64,000 nucleotides of DNA, taken from Rhodothermaceae bacterium (lineage in GTDB: Bacteria > Bacteroidota > Rhodothermia > Rhodothermales > Bin80). The stretch spans positions 62,001 through 126,000 of the forward strand of contig VXLY01000079.1 in NCBI GenBank assembly GCA_009841335.1, in the 5' to 3' direction. The position numbers were made by a program, and so were the translations under genes. The stretch's first letter is position 1; each line of letters starts with the position of its first letter. A model generated the notes under the pieces. The model was given only the letters and a program-made list of their open reading frames with translations, was not told the origin of the DNA and did not search any database. Shown piece by piece: positions 18,184-27,056 of the stretch.

Positions 18184-21018
18184 CTAACGTGAAAGGTAGA
18201 GGTTACGCATTTCATACGGACGCTCGAAGTGGCTATCCGTGAGCGCATCTACAAATACAATGGTCTCACCTGTGGACTTCATTTCTGGACCAAGCTCCTT
18301 GCGTACTTCCGGGAATTTGGACCACGAGAAAACGGGTTCTTTGATTGCATATCCGTTCAAATTTGAATCCAGTGCGCCCTCAGCCCTGAAATCTTTGAGT
18401 TTGGCTCCCAGAATAACTTTGCTGGCAATCCGGGACACCGGTATCCCCGTTGCCTTCGCGACGAAAGGAACCGTTCGAGACGCACGGGGATTGGCTTCAA
18501 TCACGTAAACCTTGTCTCCCTGCACAACCATTTGAACGTTCATTAATCCCAGTACCTCCAACCGATTGGCGATAGCTATGGCGTATTTCTGAATGTCTTT
18601 AATGACTGATTCGCTCAGGGAATACGGTGGTAGAACCGCCGTGGAGTCACCGGAGTGCACACCTGCAGGTTCAATGTGCTGCATGATCCCGGTAATCCAT
18701 ACATCACCATCAGCATCGCGTACAGCGTCTACATCAATCTCGATACCATTGTTTAAGAATAGATCAAGTAGAATTTCGTTGTCAGGCAGCAGTGTGTATA
18801 TATCGGTTACGTAACGCTCTACCTCTTCTTTATTGATGGCAATTCTCATTCCCTGCCCCCCCAAAACGTAACTGGGACGCACGAGAATTGGATATCCAAT
18901 CGATTCGGCTACGCGCACCGCCTCGTATACCGTCCGAGCCATGCCGTACGGTGGGAAGGGAATGTCCAGCTCTTTGAGAATCTCAGAAAACTTTCCCCGG
19001 TTCTCGGCTAGGTCCATAAGCTCATAAGGAGTGCCGAATATTCTTATTCCGCGCTCTGATAGCTTCCCTGCCAGCTTTAGTGCGGTCTGCCCACCGAGTT
19101 GAACAATGACACCCTTGGGCTTCTCGTGTTCAATAATATCAAGCACACGCTCCCAGAATACAGGTTCAAAGTAAAGCTTGTCCGCGATATCAAAATCCGT
19201 CGAGACCGTTTCGGGGTTGCAGTTAATCATGATAGCCTCGTAACCCATTTCCTGTACCGCCTGCACTCCGTGGACACAAGAGTAATCGAATTCGATCCCC
19301 TGGCCAATCCGGTTGGGTCCGCTGCCAAGAATGATGACCTTCTCCCGGTTGGAAACCGGGTTCTCTGTTGCAGTTTCGTAGGAGGAGTAGTAGTATGGCG
19401 TTGCTGCCGGAAACTCCCCGGCACATGTATCAACTAGGAGGAATTGGGGACGGACATTTTGGGACAGACGATACTGGCGCACCTCTTCTTCGCTCACTTC
19501 GTCCGCTACGAGCCACGCAATCTGGACATCCGAATAGCCGTGCTGTTTGAGGTCCAGCATTTGCTCTGGCGTGACATCTTGTAGACGTAATCTTTGGAGT
19601 GCTTTTTCCAGGTCAACAAGCATCCTTATCCGCTGTAAGAACCAGGGATCAACACGCGTAATGTCATACACCTCATCCATAGAAGCACCATGCATAAATG
19701 CGTTCCTGATTTGGAGAGTCCGATCCCAGTATGACTTGCGCAGACGCTCGCGCACATCAGGGCGAGTAGGATTCTCTCGGTCTGCCCCTAGGCCTGCGTA
19801 GCCGATTTCCAAGCTCTGCCACGCCTTCTGCAGACTTTCTGTAAAGGTTCTCCCAATGGACATTACTTCCCCAACTGCTTTCATCTGCGTTGTCAGCTCC
19901 TCATCCACACCTTCAAATTTTTCGAAATTCCACCGGGGAATCTTGGTTACTACATAATCGATTGCCGGCTCAAAACAGGCGCTCGTAGTTTCGGTAACGT
20001 CGTTTTTTAACTCATCCAGAGTATATCCAACAGCAAGTCTGGCAGCAACTTTCGCAATTGGATATCCGGTAGCTTTTGACGCCAGAGCGGATGAACGGGA
20101 GACCCGTGGGTTAATTTCGATGGCAATCATGCGTCCGTCCACCGGGTTAATCCCAAACTGCACGTTACAGCCGCCAGCGAAGGTTCCAATAGACCTCATC
20201 ATGCGAATAGCTGTGTCCCGCATATGTTGGAACTGCTTATCCGTAAGCGTCTGGGAGGGGGCTACTGTCACCGAATCTCCCGTATGGACGCCCATGGGAT
20301 CTACGTTCTCAATTGTACAGATTATGATCACGTTTTCATTACTGTCACGCAGCAATTCCAACTCAAATTCTTTCCATCCATACACACATTCTTCCACGAG
20401 GACCTCATGGACCGGGGAGAGTTCGAGTCCCCGCATAACTTTTCTCTGCAACTCCCTGGGACTCCATATAATTCCACCGCCTGCGCCGCCCAATGTAAAT
20501 GATGGCCGAATAACCACAGGTAAACCGCCAAGGGATTGTATGACCTCCTTCGCTTCCAACAGACTCCTCGCCACCTGGCTTCGCGCCTGATCCACGCCAA
20601 TCTCTTCCATCAGATCGCGAAACTGCTGCCGATCCTCTGTAATGTGGATTGCATCTATGTCAACGCCAATCACTTTCACACCCTGCGCCTCCCAGAATCC
20701 CTGTCGTTGTAACTCATCAGCCAAGTTCAGGCCCGTCTGTCCTCCCATGGTCGGCAGTACGGCATCGGGACGCTCCTTTTCCACAATCCTGCGGATGGAT
20801 GGCGCCGTCAACTCCTCCAAGTAAATTCTATCCGCCGTAATGGGGTCGGTCATGATCGTAGCGGGGTTAGAATTGACGAGTACGACCTCGTATCCTTCGT
20901 TGCGGAGTGCCCTACAGGCTTGCGTACCTGAGTAGTCAAACTCACACGCTTGGCCAATAATTATGGGGCCCGACCCGATCAGCAAAATCTTGTGAATATC
21001 CGTGCGCCGTGGCATCAA
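18184..21018 (-). CDS. carB: Carbamoyl-phosphate synthase large subunit lacking the MGS domain
   Basis: Makes carbamoyl phosphate for pyrimidine and arginine synthesis from bicarbonate, ATP and ammonia passed from CarA. Two ATP-grasp synthetase halves are complete: the first begins MPRRTDIHKILLIGSGPIII, the second KVIILGSGPNRIGQGIEFDY. The protein is 944 aa, whereas E. coli CarB is about 1,073, and it ends soon after the LGPEMKSTGET motif. The C-terminal MGS-like domain, which binds UMP, IMP and ornithine, is absent, with no remnant in the following yebC. Shortened CarB also occurs in other Bacteroidota, I believe. It overlaps carA by ATGA. Confidence 0.96.
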   Translation of the reverse strand: MMPRRTDIHKILLIGSGPIIIGQACEFDYSGTQACRALRNEGYEVVLVNSNPATIMTDPITADRIYLEELTAPSIRRIVEKERPDAVLPTMGGQTGLNLADELQRQGFWEAQGVKVIGVDIDAIHITEDRQQFRDLMEEIGVDQARSQVARSLLEAKEVIQSLGGLPVVIRPSFTLGGAGGGIIWSPRELQRKVMRGLELSPVHEVLVEECVYGWKEFELELLRDSNENVIIICTIENVDPMGVHTGDSVTVAPSQTLTDKQFQHMRDTAIRMMRSIGTFAGGCNVQFGINPVDGRMIAIEINPRVSRSSALASKATGYPIAKVAARLAVGYTLDELKNDVTETTSACFEPAIDYVVTKIPRWNFEKFEGVDEELTTQMKAVGEVMSIGRTFTESLQKAWQSLEIGYAGLGADRENPTRPDVRERLRKSYWDRTLQIRNAFMHGASMDEVYDITRVDPWFLQRIRMLVDLEKALQRLRLQDVTPEQMLDLKQHGYSDVQIAWLVADEVSEEEVRQYRLSQNVRPQFLLVDTCAGEFPAATPYYYSSYETATENPVSNREKVIILGSGPNRIGQGIEFDYSCVHGVQAVQEMGYEAIMINCNPETVSTDFDIADKLYFEPVFWERVLDIIEHEKPKGVIVQLGGQTALKLAGKLSERGIRIFGTPYELMDLAENRGKFSEILKELDIPFPPYGMARTVYEAVRVAESIGYPILVRPSYVLGGQGMRIAINKEEVERYVTDIYTLLPDNEILLDLFLNNGIEIDVDAVRDADGDVWITGIMQHIEPAGVHSGDSTAVLPPYSLSESVIKDIQKYAIAIANRLEVLGLMNVQMVVQGDKVYVIEANPRASRTVPFVAKATGIPVSRIASKVILGAKLKDFRAEGALDSNLNGYAIKEPVFSWSKFPEVRKELGPEMKSTGETIVFVDALTDSHFERPYEMRNLYLSR

Positions 21019-22118
21019 TCAGAACCTGATTTTGAACACATCCTCAAGTATTCCTCAAATAAATAGCGACTGTCATGAGGCCCCGGAGATGCCTCTGGAT
21101 GATACTGAACACTGAATCCCTGAAAACCTTCGAAACGCAGACCTTCTATTGTCTGGTCATTCAGGTTCACATGAGAGATGTTCGCCAACTCACTGGAAAC
21201 GGACCCCGGATCTACCGAGAACCCATGGTTCTGCGTTGTAACCTCTACTCTTCCCGTCTTCATATTCTTTACAGGTTGGTTAGCACCTCTGTGGCCTACA
21301 TACATCTTGAACACCCCCAATCCCTGTGCTAGAGCCATAAGCTGGTGCCCTAGGCAAATTCCAAAGAGCGGTATGCCGGTGCTCATCGCTTCCCGAACAC
21401 AGGCGATCGCCTCCGGCATAACTCTTGGGTCCCCTGGGCCATTCGAAAAGAACAAACCATCGGGCGACCAAGCTAGTGCGTCCTTGAGCGACGTTTGCCC
21501 GGGAAAAACTTTAACACTGCATCCCAAGGCTGCAAACGTACGCAGAATGTTAGTTTTGACCCCAAAATCATACACCGCTATGCGTGGACCACTTGTATCC
21601 GAAAAGGTGTATGATTCGCTGCAGGTTACCCGCGAAGCCAGCTCCAGTCCATCCATACTAGGCCATGCCCGTGCTTTTTCTACAAGTGAAGAATCATCCA
21701 GGTCTGTGGACGAAATCACGGCATTCATTACACCACTTTTCCGAATATGCAGAACCAGTTTGCGGGTGTCTACACCTGTGATGCCAACCAAGCTATGTCT
21801 GACCATATAGTTGTGCAAGGACTCCTGCGCCAACAAATTGGAATATTCGCGCGAAAAGGCCCGCACAACCAATGCGGAAACCATCGGCTTAGCCGCCTCC
21901 GTATCGTCGTCGTGAGCACCATAATTGCCTATGTGGGGATAGGTCATCATCATGATCTGCCCATGATAGGAGGGATCAGTAAGGATTTCCTGATACCCTG
22001 TCATGCTTGTATTAAAGCAGAGTTCGCCACCGCTTTCTCCGCTGGCACCGATGGCTGTGCCCACCACTACTGTTCCGTCGGCCAGCGCCAACTTGGAGGA
22101 TTGTGGTTCGAAACCCAT
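21015..22118 (-). CDS. carA: Carbamoyl-phosphate synthase small (glutaminase) subunit
   Basis: Hydrolyses glutamine and passes ammonia to CarB. 367 aa from the ATG giving MGFEPQSSKLALADGT; an upstream in-frame ATG would add 38 residues without family character. The N-terminal CPSase domain has FNTSMTGYQEILTDPSY, and the class I glutaminase domain has the nucleophile in FGICLGHQLMALA and the His-Glu pair in QYHPEASPGP. First gene of the carA-carB-yebC-ruvC operon; I see no pyrimidine attenuator in the leader. Confidence 0.96.
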   Translation of the reverse strand: MGFEPQSSKLALADGTVVVGTAIGASGESGGELCFNTSMTGYQEILTDPSYHGQIMMMTYPHIGNYGAHDDDTEAAKPMVSALVVRAFSREYSNLLAQESLHNYMVRHSLVGITGVDTRKLVLHIRKSGVMNAVISSTDLDDSSLVEKARAWPSMDGLELASRVTCSESYTFSDTSGPRIAVYDFGVKTNILRTFAALGCSVKVFPGQTSLKDALAWSPDGLFFSNGPGDPRVMPEAIACVREAMSTGIPLFGICLGHQLMALAQGLGVFKMYVGHRGANQPVKNMKTGRVEVTTQNHGFSVDPGSVSSELANISHVNLNDQTIEGLRFEGFQGFSVQYHPEASPGPHDSRYLFEEYLRMCSKSGSD

Positions 22119-22657
22119 TTTATCTCGGTTTATGTACCCCTCAAAAGGTTCTATCGGAATTTGGGAAGGCCTATTTGCCGCATGCAAAGGAAAATTACGT
22201 GAAGATACGCACGATAGCGAAATTCCAAGCATTCCACTTGGTCAGCAACGGATAGTGCCACAGGATTCAATGGGTAACATTGATAATAATGGCTCACACA
22301 ATCCGGGTAGATTAATCTGCCCGAATGCGATTGTACCCTTCACGGCGAGGTCGGGAATGACAGGTTCAATTTAGGAGTGGTTGGGGTGTTTTCGGTTCAT
22401 TGCCGCATAACCATGTGCCTAGAAAACACCGTGAGCGTCGAACTTAGTACGAAAAGAGGATACTCAGTATCCGTTTAAAATGATTGATCCAGCGGAGAAC
22501 GGTTCAATGAAACATCCTCTATACAGAACACCGTACTACCAAAGGCGATGTAGACTGCCAAGCCATCAAAACTTGATTTTGAGGGTATAATCCCTCTCCT
22601 GCACTGAGCTATCTCCTACGGATTAGATTTGCAAGGTGCACAATAGACCTTCTGGAT
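22119..22657. other. Divergent spacer between carA and the tonB-type gene
   Basis: About 540 bp without a convincing gene. It contains a small hairpin (GGATAC-TCA-GTATCC, 22458-22472) and the elements described for the tonB-type promoter near 22581-22631. No tRNA or known riboswitch is recognised. Confidence 0.6.
22581..22631 (+). promoter_or_regulatory. Possible promoter elements upstream of the tonB-type gene
   Basis: Two candidate elements. TATAAT at 22586-22591 is framed by the dyad GAGGG/CCCTC (22581-22596). TAGATTTG at 22624-22631 matches the Bacteroidota -7 consensus TAnnTTTG and lies 26 nt before the ATG. Neither has a good upstream partner at the usual distance, so the choice is open. 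Confidence 0.3.
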
Positions 22658-23320
22658 ATGCGGCGCCACTTTGATGGGGATTCTTATTCGCTTCGCCTGT
22701 TTGCCAGTATTTTAGCGGCGCAGGTGCTTATCCTGCTTTGTATAAAGCTCTGGCCCAGTGCGTCTGAACCAAAACCGCTTGACATCATCTACTCCAGCCC
22801 AGAAGTCATTCAGATGGAGGAGATTGTCTCTACTAACCAAACACGGCGTGCTCCGCCGCCCCCTGCCCCCCTTCCCCCTGTAATCGCTCCCGATGACACC
22901 ATCCTGGAAGAGGAAATCCTGCTTGACCTGGATCCTCTGACGCTCACGGATCCGTCACTGGATGACATGCCGACGGAACCGGAAGGAGCGCCGTCAACCG
23001 GAATCGGTGCAACCGAGGGACCAAGACTTATTCGCGTGGTCACACCTGAATATCCCAGACCTGCCAAGCGACGCAACATCCTTGCGGAAGTCGTTATTGC
23101 CGTTGTAGTAGACAAACGAGGGCGCGTGCAGTCTCCACAAATAGTTAAGCGTTACTTACTGAACGAAAAGGACAATACACGTACGCTGGTTGATGCTCTT
23201 GGACATGGACTGGAAGAAGCCGCTGTGAGTGCCGCCACGCGATCCCTGTACAGACCCGCAAGAAAAGATGGGGCTACTGTCGAGAGCAATGCTGAAATCA
23301 CTATCAAGTTCGGGAGCTAG
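22658..23320 (+). CDS. TonB family protein (energy transducer)
   Basis: 220 aa. N-terminal membrane helix (about residues 13-32, LFASILAAQVLILLCIKLW), an acidic and Pro-rich periplasmic linker (APPPPAPLPPVIAPDD), and a TonB C-terminal domain (about 125-219) beginning TPEYPRPAKRRNILAEVVIAVV. It would couple the ExbBD motor to outer-membrane receptors; three such receptors are encoded 12 kb away, but exbB and exbD are not in the window. Its 3' end overlaps the convergent small gene by 17 bp. Confidence 0.88.
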   Translation: MRRHFDGDSYSLRLFASILAAQVLILLCIKLWPSASEPKPLDIIYSSPEVIQMEEIVSTNQTRRAPPPPAPLPPVIAPDDTILEEEILLDLDPLTLTDPSLDDMPTEPEGAPSTGIGATEGPRLIRVVTPEYPRPAKRRNILAEVVIAVVVDKRGRVQSPQIVKRYLLNEKDNTRTLVDALGHGLEEAAVSAATRSLYRPARKDGATVESNAEITIKFGS

Positions 23321-23510
23321 TGTTTCCAGGCAGATCTTGCCAGTGAGCATCTTCGATCTCGAAAAACTCCTCCTCGGACTCGAGAGATGATGTAGCCCGG
23401 GGAGGCTTTGGAGATGGCCTGTCCGCCTCCACTGCCTTGAACAGCCGCCAAGCTGCCCTCAATAGAAAATACCCAATCGCCGCAACTAGGATACCCGTCA
23501 AGAGATTCAT
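23304..23510 (-). CDS. Small single-pass membrane protein
   Basis: 68 aa. One N-terminal helix (about residues 4-24, LTGILVAAIGYFLLRAAWRLF), then a short polar linker and an acidic tail FFEIEDAHWQDLP. The arrangement recalls small Bacteroidota proteins of the DUF4834 type, but I cannot confirm the family. It overlaps the convergent tonB-type gene by 17 bp. Function unknown. Confidence 0.55.
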   Translation of the reverse strand: MNLLTGILVAAIGYFLLRAAWRLFKAVEADRPSPKPPRATSSLESEEEFFEIEDAHWQDLPGNTSSRT

Positions 23511-24084
23511 TTAGACGCTCCCAGATGAACAACACATCTATATTTCGCACCCTTTGTTATTGTCATTGGACTCTAACTCGGCGCATAACTGTCACTACCT
23601 AAGTCTGAACGCCTGCGCCTGCAACTGTGTTCTGGCAAAAACGGATTTATCGGCCAAATGTGTCTATGGTGAGGTTTTCGACACCAGAAACTACGCCGAA
23701 CCGTTCCAAAATCTGAACTTCCCCATACCGCAGCCGTGAACACTGTTCCCGCAAATACACACAAAGCGCATCCCATTCTGCCAATCGACACCGTGTGTAT
23801 CATTCAATTCGGTATCGAAGAGCCTGAACATTGAGCCCGAAGTCTCCGTCATGAATTGCCAACCAACAAACCGTTTGACCCAGTAGACCGAACAGCTAGA
23901 AAGCCGTGTGACCTGCCAGAAGTGAGTATTGCCTGAACTTGAGGGTCGTATCCCTGCTACACCGGGGAAATTCGCAAATGCTGCCTTATGCACGCCCCCA
24001 GCAAGTCCAAAAGACGAATTTTAGGAATCGTGGCCACCCAACACCGGCTGTGCGCTTACTTTCTGGCAGCCAGGTCCATAATTC
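23511..24084. other. Gene-poor spacer
   Basis: About 570 bp between the small membrane protein and the deoxynucleoside kinase end. A 100-codon minus frame (23691-23993) exists but looks non-coding. No RNA gene is seen. Confidence 0.6.
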
Positions 24085-24774
24085 TTACTTGAATAATTCC
24101 GGCTTACTTGGATTAAAGTACGTGATCCCGTAGTGATCTGTTTCAACAATGATTCGAGATAATTCGTCCAAGTCCTCCGGACGTTGCTCAAAATCCATCT
24201 GCTCAACATTGACGTTTAGCAGCGGACTTTTTGTATATCGAAAAAAATAGTCCACGTACGCCTCCCGGAGGCGCTTCAACAAGTCTATGTCAATTCCGCG
24301 TTCATAAGGAAGATCTCGCTCACGAATCCGTTCAAGAGAACGTTCAAGGCTGGACTGTATGTAGATAATCAAATCTGGCTTCGGAGTACTCCTCTCCATT
24401 TGACCGTACAACTTGTCGTACAGATACACTTCCTCGCCACTGAGGTACATATGGGCAAAAATCTGATCCTTGTCAAATGAGTAATCGGTAACCACCCCCG
24501 TGTGAAATAAATCCAGTGTACGAAGGGTCGACAGTTGTCTATACCGGCTTGTCAGAAATGCAATCTGTGTCTGAAAGGCCCAACGCGATGGATTGCGATA
24601 AAATCGGGACAAAAAAGGATTTTCCTCAAAATCCTCCAGGACAAGTCGCAATTCAAAACGCTTGGCAAGGAGGCTTGCAAGTTGCGACTTACCAACTCCA
24701 ATCACGCCCTCGATTGCTACGTAACGAAGGTTGTCTGGTAGGGTGTCCGTGTGGCCCTTATAAGCTGATTTCAT
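24085..24774 (-). CDS. Deoxynucleoside kinase (dAK/dGK/dCK family)
   Basis: Phosphorylates deoxynucleosides for salvage. 229 aa from the ATG giving MKSAYKGHTD, which overlaps the folK end by 17 bp; a longer start would lie deep in folK. The P-loop is YVAIEGVIGVGKSQLA, the family blocks VTDYSFDKDQIFAHMYL and YIQSSLERSLERIRERD follow, and a lid-like ERGIDIDLL segment is present. Some Bacteroidota carry such kinases next to folK, and this one is the last gene of the nuo-rpe-folK unit. Confidence 0.92.
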   Translation of the reverse strand: MKSAYKGHTDTLPDNLRYVAIEGVIGVGKSQLASLLAKRFELRLVLEDFEENPFLSRFYRNPSRWAFQTQIAFLTSRYRQLSTLRTLDLFHTGVVTDYSFDKDQIFAHMYLSGEEVYLYDKLYGQMERSTPKPDLIIYIQSSLERSLERIRERDLPYERGIDIDLLKRLREAYVDYFFRYTKSPLLNVNVEQMDFEQRPEDLDELSRIIVETDHYGITYFNPSKPELFK

Positions 24775-25285
24775 TTTCTTTTTGAATAAGCAACCACGTC
24801 GTCCTGACCAAATCGGCTGTGTCTCTGCAGCTGGCAAGTACGGCAGACACCGTTGAATCTATTGGGCTTGGAATATAAGTCTCAGGTGCCAGATCATACC
24901 AAGGCTGTAGCACAAATCGCCGATCTTGGAGCCTTGGATGCGGCAATATAAGTTGATCTGTGCTGCATGTAAGTCCCCCAAATGTAAGAATATCAAGGTC
25001 AATTGTCCTGGGTGCGTAGGGGACTCGGCGGTGGCGGGCGCCGTCCCGTTCAATTCTCTGGCAGGCCTCCAGCAAATCCATGCCGCTTAGGTCTGTCCGT
25101 ACTTCGACGACTGCATTCAGAAAATCAGGCGACAGTTCATTGGGCACGAGCGTATGCGCTGAGCCTTCATATACGGGCGAGCATCGAACGAGCGCAGCTA
25201 TACGCTGCAACCTGGCAACTGCCTGGCGTAAGTGTGCGAGTCGGTCTCCCAGATTTGATCCCAAGCCGATATAAGCAGTCTGCAT
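24758..25285 (-). CDS. folK: 2-amino-4-hydroxy-6-hydroxymethyldihydropteridine pyrophosphokinase
   Basis: Adds pyrophosphate to the pterin precursor in folate synthesis. 175 aa. The N-terminal AYIGLGSNLGDRLAHL and the signature RRVPYAPRTIDLDILTFGG are decisive. The ATG lies only 7 nt (AATTAAT) after the encoded CCA of the tRNA-Arg gene on the same strand. If tRNA 3' processing occurs on a shared transcript, the folK mRNA is left nearly leaderless. No Shine-Dalgarno sequence is possible in that space except within the tRNA. Confidence 0.95.
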   Translation of the reverse strand: MQTAYIGLGSNLGDRLAHLRQAVARLQRIAALVRCSPVYEGSAHTLVPNELSPDFLNAVVEVRTDLSGMDLLEACQRIERDGARHRRVPYAPRTIDLDILTFGGLTCSTDQLILPHPRLQDRRFVLQPWYDLAPETYIPSPIDSTVSAVLASCRDTADLVRTTWLLIQKENEISL

Positions 25286-25292
25286 AATTAAT

Positions 25293-25368
25293 TGGTACCC
25301 CCGCCAGGACTCGAACCCGGATATACGGCTTAGGAGGCCGTCGCTCTATCCTGTTGAGCTACAGGGGC
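25293..25368 (-). tRNA. tRNA-Arg (anticodon CCT), CCA encoded
   Basis: Read on the minus strand: acceptor GCCCCTG with CGGGGGT, U8-A9, D arm GCTC...GAGC, anticodon stem ACGGC/GCCGT with loop CTCCTAA (anticodon CCT, reads AGG), T arm CCGGG-TTCGAGT-CCTGG, discriminator A, then encoded CCA. The first pair is G1-U72. Its first 10 nt are also the 3' end of rpe: TAG at bases 8-10 is the rpe stop. folK starts 7 nt beyond the CCA. Confidence 0.95.
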
Positions 25369-26018
25369 TGGTTGCTGCGCAGCTGCGCAATGCGATCAGG
25401 TATTGACCCGCCAAAAATGGCGCTGCCGGCGACCACGACATCCGCACCGCACTGGCGTGGTTCGTGTACGTTGTGCGGCTTGATCCCGCCGTCCACTTCC
25501 AGCAATGCCTTACTGGAAGCCCGGCTCAGCATTTCCTTCAATTCCCGTATGCGCCCGTTGGACTCAGGTAGATAGTACTGACCAGCAAACCCTGGATATA
25601 CTGACATGATCATAGCCACATCTATATCGCCCAGCCACGGCTCCAGTTGATTGAGCGGTGTGTCTGGATTGAGTGTGAGTCCTGGCCTACAACCTAGAGA
25701 ACGGATTTTATGGAGCGCAGCACCGACATCCACGCAGGCTTCAACGTGAACTGTGATGATGTCTGATCCCGCCTGTGCAAAGTCTTCCAGGTAACGCTCC
25801 GGCTCCGAGATCATTAGATGCGTATCCAATGTTACTCCAGTCTCTGCTTTAAGTGATTGAAGCGCACGAACAGCTAATGGACCAAAGGTCAGATTCGGCA
25901 CAAAATGCCCATCCATCACATCTATATGCAACCAGTCCGCTCCGGCAGCCACAGCTTCCGCCGCATGTGCCTCTAGTCTGGCAAAATCAGCGGATAGAAT
26001 GGATGCTGCGATCAGCAT
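25359..26018 (-). CDS. rpe: Ribulose-phosphate 3-epimerase
   Basis: Interconverts ribulose-5-P and xylulose-5-P in the pentose phosphate pathway. 219 aa from the ATG one base after the nuoH stop (MLIAASILSADF). Metal and catalytic residues sit in HIDVMDGHFVPNLTFGP, DTHLMI and LLEVDGGI, and the phosphate loop in VVAGSAIFGG. The final codons CAG-CCC-CTG and the stop TAG lie inside the tRNA-Arg gene, so cleavage of the tRNA 5' end would remove the stop codon from that transcript. Confidence 0.95.
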   Translation of the reverse strand: MLIAASILSADFARLEAHAAEAVAAGADWLHIDVMDGHFVPNLTFGPLAVRALQSLKAETGVTLDTHLMISEPERYLEDFAQAGSDIITVHVEACVDVGAALHKIRSLGCRPGLTLNPDTPLNQLEPWLGDIDVAMIMSVYPGFAGQYYLPESNGRIRELKEMLSRASSKALLEVDGGIKPHNVHEPRQCGADVVVAGSAIFGGSIPDRIAQLRSNQPL

Positions 26019-26019
26019 A

Positions 26020-27054
26020 CTATACACCAGAAAAGAGCGCAACTATGAGCGCCATCAAAAGCACATTCACAAGCGCAACCGGCAACAACACTTTCCAGCC
26101 GATCTGCATGAGCTGGTTGTACTTGAAGCGAGGTAATGTCCAGCGTACCCACAAGAACAAAAATACAAAGAAACCAACCTTAAGAAACAAACTCCCGACC
26201 TGCATAAGTCCAAGCCAAACAGAACCCTCCAGCCCAGGAAAAGCCGCAAGCAGCTGTGGTTCAAAAGGGATGAGGTAGCCACCAAAGAAAAAAGTCGTAA
26301 TTACAAAGGAAGCTACGAACCAGTTAACGTACTCGGCCAGGAAAAACATTCCAAATTTCATACCACTGTACTCGGTATGGTATCCACCCACCAACTCTTG
26401 CTCGGCTTCCGGTAGATCAAATGGGGCCCGGTTCGTCTCCGCGAAAGCCGTTATAATAAAAATGACCGCACCGACAGGGTTGCGAAAGACATTCCATCCC
26501 AGGATTGCTCCGCCTGCAGCCTGATTTTCTACAATCTCTACAACGCTGAGGGATCCAGCCGTGACCACCACACTCGCCAGAGCCAACCCCATCGACAACT
26601 CATACGAGATCATCTGCGCGCTTGAGCGCAAGCCACCCAAAAGCGAAAACTTGCTGTTACTGCTCCAGCCCGCAAGCGTAACCCCGTACACCGAAATACT
26701 CGTTAGCGCCAGGATGATGAGTGCGCCTACAGCACTGTCCACAACCACAACTCCGCGTGCATACGGAATTAGTGCCGGTACCGTCATGGCTATAACGACC
26801 ATGATGACCGGGGCTAAGGCATGGACAAATCTGCTTGCACCTTCGGGAACCGTATCCTCCTTGAACACGAGCTTGAATACATCCGCAAACGGCTGAAAAA
26901 ACCCACCTGGGCCAACCCGATTAGGGCCTGGTCTGTTCTGAATAAAGGCAGATACTTTCCGTTCAGCATACACCAAGCAGGATGCCGATATCAGCATAAA
27001 ATTGATAATTCCGAAGGCCACTAAGGCCAATAAACCGGGCGATAGATTCATCAC
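26020..27054 (-). CDS. nuoH: NADH-quinone oxidoreductase subunit H
   Basis: 344 aa, membrane subunit at the quinone site of complex I, with about eight helices. Characteristic text includes YAERKVSAFIQNRPGPNRVGP near the N-terminus and ETNRAPFDLPEAEQELVGGY with the conserved acidic residues. It starts 2 bp after nuoG and ends 1 bp before rpe. The usual nuoI does not follow. Confidence 0.97.
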   Translation of the reverse strand: MMNLSPGLLALVAFGIINFMLISASCLVYAERKVSAFIQNRPGPNRVGPGGFFQPFADVFKLVFKEDTVPEGASRFVHALAPVIMVVIAMTVPALIPYARGVVVVDSAVGALIILALTSISVYGVTLAGWSSNSKFSLLGGLRSSAQMISYELSMGLALASVVVTAGSLSVVEIVENQAAGGAILGWNVFRNPVGAVIFIITAFAETNRAPFDLPEAEQELVGGYHTEYSGMKFGMFFLAEYVNWFVASFVITTFFFGGYLIPFEPQLLAAFPGLEGSVWLGLMQVGSLFLKVGFFVFLFLWVRWTLPRFKYNQLMQIGWKVLLPVALVNVLLMALIVALFSGV

Positions 27055-27056
27055 CT

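Noticed and set aside
21178-21810. 210-codon plus-strand frame
   Set aside because: It lies wholly opposite carA, whose protein is unmistakable.
22458-22472. Hairpin GGATAC-TCA-GTATCC
   Set aside because: Six base pairs without a T-run or nearby gene end; too weak to call a terminator.
23691-23993. 100-codon minus-strand frame
   Set aside because: No homology recognised, odd composition, and no neighbour coupling.
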